Made by a program: the position numbers and the translations under genes. Of a stretch of DNA of 25,318 bases, positions 20,433-25,318 are shown one piece after another; the first letter of the stretch is position 1, and the number at the start of each line of letters is the position of its first letter. A model generated the notes under the pieces. It worked only from the letters and a program-made list of their open reading frames with translations. It was not told the origin of the DNA and did no database searches. Where the stretch lies: contig UZAE01000358.1 in NCBI GenBank assembly GCA_900617975.1, positions 1-25,318 of the forward strand. The letters run 5' to 3'. The stretch is from Rodentolepis nana. Taxonomy: Eukaryota; Platyhelminthes; Cestoda; Cyclophyllidea; Hymenolepididae.

Positions 20433-21086
20433 CGTAATGAGAAAGGTGCAAGCTCATGCTCCATGACAGGACTGCCATGAGTTCTAGAGTGGTTTATAAA
20501 TTTTGGTAGAGTTAAACCACTTCAACGACTAATATGTATTATTCAACTAAATTATCTATCTTTTCCATTGCTTATGTCGTCGTTAGGTTTGAATATATTA
20601 AAGCAGTAGTCAAAGACACTTTGATAACTATTCAGCTTTATTTCAGCGACTGGTCGCTCCAATCCTCTCACCGAAAAGACTTCTTCTTTGTGTAAATTTA
20701 CTTAAATAGTTAAACACAGCACGTGCCTATGACTAACTATAAAAATTTATACCTTTCTAATTTGAACGGGGGATTCGTATTTGCATTTAAGGAACTAAAG
20801 ATTATCACAATGGTTCAATATTAAAATATTTATATTTTTAAATAATCTTTTTCAGAGTGAAGAGGTAGCAGTTTTTATTGTATATATTTGTCTGCCTAAC
20901 AATTTCCACTTCGCCTTGGAATCTTCTTTTAGGAATTATTATGAGTACTATTTCTTCTCAAGTGGCTATTTACCGCCCTATTTATGGGCACAGCTGAGAT
21001 TTTTCCGGTTAAAAACGCTAATTAATCAGATGGTAAAGAGAAAATATTCCAGATCTCAAACATTAAATTATAAACCAAAAGGGCAG

Positions 21087-21103
21087 TATATATATATATA
21101 TAT
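21087..21103. repeat. Short (TA)n run
   Basis: A 17-base TA alternation, crossed by a spurious frame at 20916-21110. Confidence 0.9.
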
Positions 21104-22181
21104 CGGCTAAAAATAGTTGAGTAGACAATCTCCCAAGGTAGAATAGCGGAAATCGATAATTTTCTGTGCCCACGGAATCGCATAGCGTTATCTGACAAAT
21201 TTATGAAATTGCACGCGGTAAGGCACTTCCTACTAAAGTCATATTTAGCTCAGTAAACATTGACGTCACGAGTTTCCATAAATAGAGTAAACGAAAACGT
21301 GATAACACAATCGTGACTAAATATAAACACTAGCTTGACTTCTAGATTTTATTGAAACGAATCTACATGACTATCAATTCGTTATTGAAATACCAAAATA
21401 AATGTTCAATAATTTACATCGGGTAGCATGTGCTGTATTTTTGCTAGGAACAAATTACTTCCTATGGTAAGATTCTCAGCCCTGCTTACTGACGTCCTTG
21501 TTTCTGTTAGTATCATTAAACTCAAGGTTTGAGTGGTTTTAAGCAAGGAATTTTTTAGGGTAGATCATCTGAACTCGAATTTGGTATTAAAATATGTTTC
21601 AAAGTACGGTTGTCAGTATTTAGTTGAATTCATTTCAATAAAACCAAAAGTAATAATCAATTACAACTATTGCTTTTGATTTCTCATTACTAGCTTTAAT
21701 TTGCAATTTAAAGCTTTTGTCGTAATTCGGAATGTGAAATAACAAAAAAAACGTGAGTTCTTATCTGGAATTGCATTTATTAGTTTGAACGAAAAATTAG
21801 CATATCAAAAGTGAAATGAACACAAGTGAAAAAGGGCGTATCTGAGGGCTGATATTTTTTGTCTACATAGCTCAATCGACTTCGAGTTTGTTTTTTTCTG
21901 TTCTCTCACTCTATATCATATTAACCCGAACATCAGCACGTTTGTTGTTTTTCGCCCTTTTGTTCTATTAAAACCGTGTAAATGAATTTGCGGGCAAAAA
22001 CAAATTAATCAGTCAAATAAACGTTAAATCTCCCACCCTAAAATTAACGCCCTATTTTAATACACAAGATTTCATGTAATAAAAAACATTAAAAGACAGG
22101 GATATTTAAAGTTTTAAAATTAAAATAGCCGGCAACGCAGTGAATTTTTCTTAGATAAGCTTATTTTGGTCATTTCATTCA

Positions 22182-22211
22182 TTAGGTTGGCAACTAAGTC
22201 ATTGCCGATTT
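22182..22211 (+). repeat. Left terminal inverted repeat of mariner
   Basis: Begins TTAGGTTGGCAACTAAGTCA. It matches the reverse complement of 23465-23494 with two differences (A/G at position 3, A/T at position 27). Confidence 0.95.
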
Positions 22212-22255
22212 CAAATAAGAAGGCAAATTCGGAATTTTTGTTTAAAAATATAACT

Positions 22256-23314
22256 TTATTCAATTAGATATTGGCCGTTCTTGTCGATGACCTTTTTCCA
22301 TCGTTCTGGCAGAGTGAAAATTCCCCGTTCGTAAAATGTCTGGTCTTTGCTATTAAAAAAATGAATTAGGTGTGATCCGACATCATCCGCGTTGTTAACA
22401 ATTTTACCATTTAAAGAGTTTTGCATGGAACGAAACAAATGGTAATCCGAAGGCGCAAGGTCAGGGCTATATGGTGGGTGTGACAAAACATCCCAACCCA
22501 GTTCCAATCATTTTTGCTGCCGAGTAACCAAAGATGTGTGGGGGGGGCCTTGCGTTATCATGATGGAAAACAACACCCTTCCGCCGATTTGATAATGCCG
22601 GCCACTTATCTTCAATTGCATCCTTCAGTTTTTCCAGTTCTTCAACATACACATTTGAATTTATCGTTTGGTTCTGCGGCATGACTTCAAAATACAAAAT
22701 TCCTTTGTGATCCCACCACCAGACTGACAGCATAATCTTTTTTGGTGAATCTCTGCTTTTCATACTGTTTGGGCTGGCTGATCTTGCTTCACCCATGATC
22801 TCTTGTGAGTAACATTGTTATAAACTATCCACTTTTCGTCGCCAGTAACTAGGTTCTTCCTCGGAAATGGATCATTCTCATTCTCATTGCGTTTCAGTAG
22901 CGGCGAATCACAGATGCTAATCCGTTGCGTCAAATGAATTTCCTTTAACTGGTGAGGGATCCATAAATCAAGTTTCTTGACATAACCAAGGGTTTTTCAT
23001 TTTTTTTTCAATGCATGTATGCGACACATTGAGCTTCTCTGCAATATCTCGTGTTGTGCTGTGACCATTTGAATCGATAATGGCCTTGATATGGGTTTCA
23101 TCCACTTCGACTGGGCGGCCAGATCGTTGTGAATTTTTCAGGGAAAAATCACCGGAACGAAATCTTTCAAACCAATTTCGACACTGCCTTTCTTCCTCAC
23201 GGCTTCATCTCCATATACGGCACATAACTTCTTCTTTTGTGCTTGCGATGCGTTCTTGCCTTTTCGGAAGTAATACAATAAAATGTGTCGGAAGTGCACG
23301 TCCTGTTCTTTCAT
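22256..23314 (-). pseudogene. Mariner transposase pseudogene
   Basis: The DD34D transposase remnant starts at ATG 23314-23312 and ends at TAA 22258-22256, about the size of an intact mariner gene. In order: an N-terminal helix-turn-helix region with RHILLYYFRKGKNASQ and RSGRPVEVDETHIKAIIDSN; the first catalytic Asp in VTGDEKW; the second in HHDNARP; the third in [14 protein letters not shown]; and the C-terminal [18 protein letters not shown]. All three Asp codons survive. The frame is broken near KLCAVYGDEAV, in an A-rich run after HTCIEK, near QPAQTV, and around the 8-base G run at 22540-22547 (a C run in coding sense) in DNARP, where bases have been inserted. The short frames at 22256-22507 and 22467-22796 are its two largest pieces. 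Confidence 0.93.
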
Positions 23315-23464
23315 TTTTAAATTGGAATAAAAACAAAACTAAAGAACTAAACAAAAAAATTTTTCACTAATTAGCCTAGAAGCCCATACAGTAAGAAAAA
23401 AATAGGTTAGATGCTCTGGCCACGTTAACAAAACAAAAGAAAGTATAGAGTGAATCTGTCAACA

Positions 23465-23494
23465 AAAACGGCAATGACTTAGTTGCCAACCCAA
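23465..23494 (-). repeat. Right terminal inverted repeat of mariner
   Basis: Reverse complement begins TTGGGTTGGCAACTAAGTCA. It is followed outside by the TA target dinucleotide. Confidence 0.95.
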
Positions 23495-23566
23495 TAGTTA
23501 AAGTCCCTTAACTGAGTCCTCCACTCCTGTATGAAACTGAATTTTTAGTATGCTTATATATATATA

Positions 23567-23885
23567 GGGATGGGCAATAGACTTACCTCCATGTGGTGCA
23601 CCCTGGGCAACTTATACTCATACGGCAAAAAAGTCTATTATTTGGCAGTTGACTTCTGACTTCAAATTACCATGACCCCACTGTTTTGACCACTTCCACA
23701 GTACTCATTTTACCTTTTTCTCCACCTTTGTGTCTGTCTCTACATCTTTAAACCACTCTTCCGCTCCTCCCTATCGACTTTTTTTCACTTTGATGTTCCT
23801 CCTCCCCTCTATGAAGCCCGTAGTCAACTAAGGGGGCTAATAATACCTATCAAAATGCCTGCCATTTGAAATAAATAAATGTTAA
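23567..23885 (+). mobile_element. 320-bp retroposon family, copy D
   Basis: A near full-length copy of about 319 bp in the same orientation as copy C, starting GGGATGGGCAATAGACTTAC, with TGGTGCACCCTGGGCAAC and a 3' module GGGGGCTAATAATACC, then GCCATTTGAAATAAATAAAT. It is more diverged than copy C. The tail continues into GTTAAG, which is also present at the same place in the LINE 3' end (CGTTAAG at 12296-12302). I could not find a target duplication. The 5' side is a TA repeat, which would obscure one. It begins 72 bp from the right end of the mariner element. Confidence 0.85.
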
Positions 23886-23886
23886 G

Positions 23887-24849
23887 AATCTTCCTATTGC
23901 AGATTCCACACTTTCCAAGTTAAGGGTTTCAAAAGGGCTTTCATTCGAGAACAGCGATTAGTGTCTTTCTCCACAACGCCCAGCAGATACACCCCCTAAC
24001 AGCAGACATGTTAATGATAAAGCTTTTACTACTTTAACATCTATAATCAAAAAAGATGATTCTATAAAATTTATCCTGAATACCTAGATGATAAACTTAA
24101 ATTAATCGTGCCTATCCGGTGTGTTTTATCTATAAATTTTTAAATATTATCTATCAGTCAATTCATTTTTTTAATCTCAAGCAAAGATACCTTGTTGTTC
24201 TTTTTGTAGGACTTAAAGATACGCCTCAAAAATGTGCGCGGCTTTCGATACCATGATAGGCTCTATTGATGTATTGTTTAGTGGGCAAATTTCCCAACTT
24301 TTAATGAAATTAAATAATGCAATCAAAAGTATTTTATATGTGAAATCTAATGGGATATTTGTTTGCAGGACTGTGAAAGACACAAAAGGACAATGTTGTA
24401 TATCAAAATAATTCTACTTAATCACAAATAGATATATATTGATTTGTTAATAAGTGCAAAAGTTCAATAAATTACAAATGAACTTATTTAAATGAATGCA
24501 TATATAAGTAACCATTATAATTTTTCTTCTTCAGGTTCAGTAGTTTAATTAGAATCAAGCGAAAAGCGTACAAAGAACGAAGATGATATATTCTTTTAAT
24601 GCTTGTCTCGTTTATCTTCGCCTTCCAGATTTATTTTACCTTACTCCACTCTGCACAAGATTAACATTGACGGATAAGCGACAATTTGGCCTTTTCTTTC
24701 ATGTAGGTTGCTGAGAAAAAAGCATGCTTACTTCCTCAAAAAGTGGCTAGTCAATCTCCCAAAATAATGCTCAAGGACATTTAAAAAAGCGTTTTCCAAC
24801 GCTCATTTAGATTAGAGAATGGCAACACGGAGCATGATGGGAGATTCGA
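23887..24849. other. Non-coding AT-rich spacer
   Basis: No gene, RNA or repeat family was recognised on either strand. Confidence 0.5.
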
Positions 24850-24975
24850 GTTCTGACTCCCTCTATACCATCTCGACTTAACCAGTTAGGTTGGATGCCC
24901 CTCTCACTAGGAATGCGTCGATGAGAATCGAACCAGTGTCCTCTAACATGACAGCCACGCATGGCTCGGCAACTA
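24850..24975 (-). repeat. Possible tRNA-related repeat with Pol III-like boxes
   Basis: On the minus strand the segment reads TTGCCGAGCCATG (24972-24960), similar to the A-box region of Leu/Ser tRNAs, and then GGTTCGATTCTC (24934-24923), a near-perfect B box, with about 25 bases between the two motifs. AGCCA-TGCG-TGGCT can form a D-arm-like hairpin. No acceptor stem or anticodon arm can be drawn, so it is not a functional tRNA. It is more GC-rich than its surroundings. Only one copy is present, so a SINE origin is an inference. Confidence 0.35.
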
Positions 24976-25024
24976 CTTTCACTTTTGTTCAATTATTAAA
25001 TGCTTCAAATAAATGTGGGGGAAA

Positions 25025-25318
25025 ATGGTGCCTAACCGGCAGTTTCGCTCCCGGATGACTGTAATCTTTCAAAATATTTCAACGTGTAAGTTTTCACCAA
25101 TTCAATCGCATTCTGTCTACCCAAAACAGTTACAAGAGACCACAATTCAACTTGATCAACATCTGAAGGTTAATTCCCATAAAGAGGCTTCAAATATCAG
25201 CCAGAGCCCGACAGGGACACAAGTGTATGTCCATTGAACGACAACTAATTCTTGATCATGAGTAATCAGTGTTCCCGTTTCCTTTCAGGCCACCCATATG
25301 CTACTGTTACTGTTTCTC
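25025..25318 (+). CDS. Candidate 5' coding exon and second exon of an edge-truncated gene
   Basis: An ATG in strong context (AAAATGG) at 25025 opens the frame MVPNRQFRSRMTVIFQNIST. A consensus donor GTAAGT follows at 25086-25091. A strong acceptor CCCGTTTCCTTTCAG ends at 25288, giving a 203-bp intron. Joining 25085 to 25289 keeps the frame and continues CHPYATVTVS to the window end. An earlier in-frame ATG at 25013 directly follows a stop codon. The joined piece reminds me of the first strands of a C2-type beta-sandwich, but it is far too short to name. Without splicing the frame runs on to a stop at 25235-25237. The exon model is tentative. Confidence 0.35.

Larger units (their letters stand above)
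18306..22181. other. Long non-coding stretch with simple repeats
   Basis: No gene is supported. The interval 18840-19100 is less AT-rich and carries a 13-C run and an alternating purine-pyrimidine tract. An ATG-started 80-codon frame at 19867-20109 has protein-like composition but no known motif and no splice context. A 16-codon ATG frame at 20943 follows a good acceptor-like TCTTCTTTTAG, but I see no partner donor. Confidence 0.45.
22182..23494 (-). mobile_element. Full-length, inactivated mariner transposon
   Basis: This 1313-bp element has 30-bp terminal inverted repeats (28 of 30 identical) and a single minus-strand transposase frame between them, the size and layout of mariner. The right end is followed by TA (23495-23496). 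The left end is preceded by CA (22180-22181), which I read as a mutated TA target duplication. The repeat core GGTTGGCAACTAAGTC and the protein both resemble mariners common in insects (mellifera/cecropia-type) from memory; the subfamily was not verified. The transposase has several frameshifts, so the copy cannot be autonomous. A retroposon copy lies 72 bp to the right. Confidence 0.95.

Noticed and set aside
23080..23370. 96-codon plus-strand frame
   Set aside because: It is antisense to the mariner transposase N-terminal domain.

Overview
The window looks like animal nuclear DNA from a parasitic flatworm, most likely a tapeworm or close relative. It is AT-rich, and genes are sparse, intron-containing and surrounded by decayed transposons and microsatellites. 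The flatworm call is an inference from three things: a 32-nt intron in the GOLPH3 gene, divergent but clear orthologues of animal proteins, and a NEMP gene that opens directly after a splice acceptor with no in-frame ATG. The last fits flatworm spliced-leader trans-splicing, where the leader ends in AUG.

Left 4.4 kb, the only confidently coding part. A two-exon GOLPH3 gene (Golgi PI4P-binding adaptor) lies on the minus strand at 660-1531. Head-to-head with it, across about 1.4 kb, is a NEMP1/TMEM194-family gene (inner nuclear membrane protein) on the plus strand at 2943-4385, with AATAAA just after its stop. The two proteins act in different compartments; the divergent layout is the only link seen.

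Middle and right (4.4-25 kb). This is mostly non-coding and carries mobile-element remains: four copies of one family of about 320 bp (7729-7941, 12689-13009, 16645-16965, 23567-23885); a decayed 3' end of a non-LTR retrotransposon (11545-12318) with RNase H and a terminal CCHC motif; an essentially full-length mariner element (22182-23494) with 30-bp inverted repeats and a frameshifted transposase; a possible solo-LTR fragment near 10.0-10.1 kb; and a possible tRNA-related repeat near 24.9 kb. Several microsatellites and long G/C homopolymers also occur.

The main discovery candidate is the 320-bp family. Three of its four copies are flanked by recognisable target-site duplications, two copies are both 321 bp long, and the last ~57 nt of the family match the 3' end of the non-LTR remnant in the same window. 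That is the architecture of a SINE that borrows the retrotransposition machinery of a partner LINE. At the right edge, a short coding segment with a good donor and acceptor may be the start of a gene that continues outside the window.
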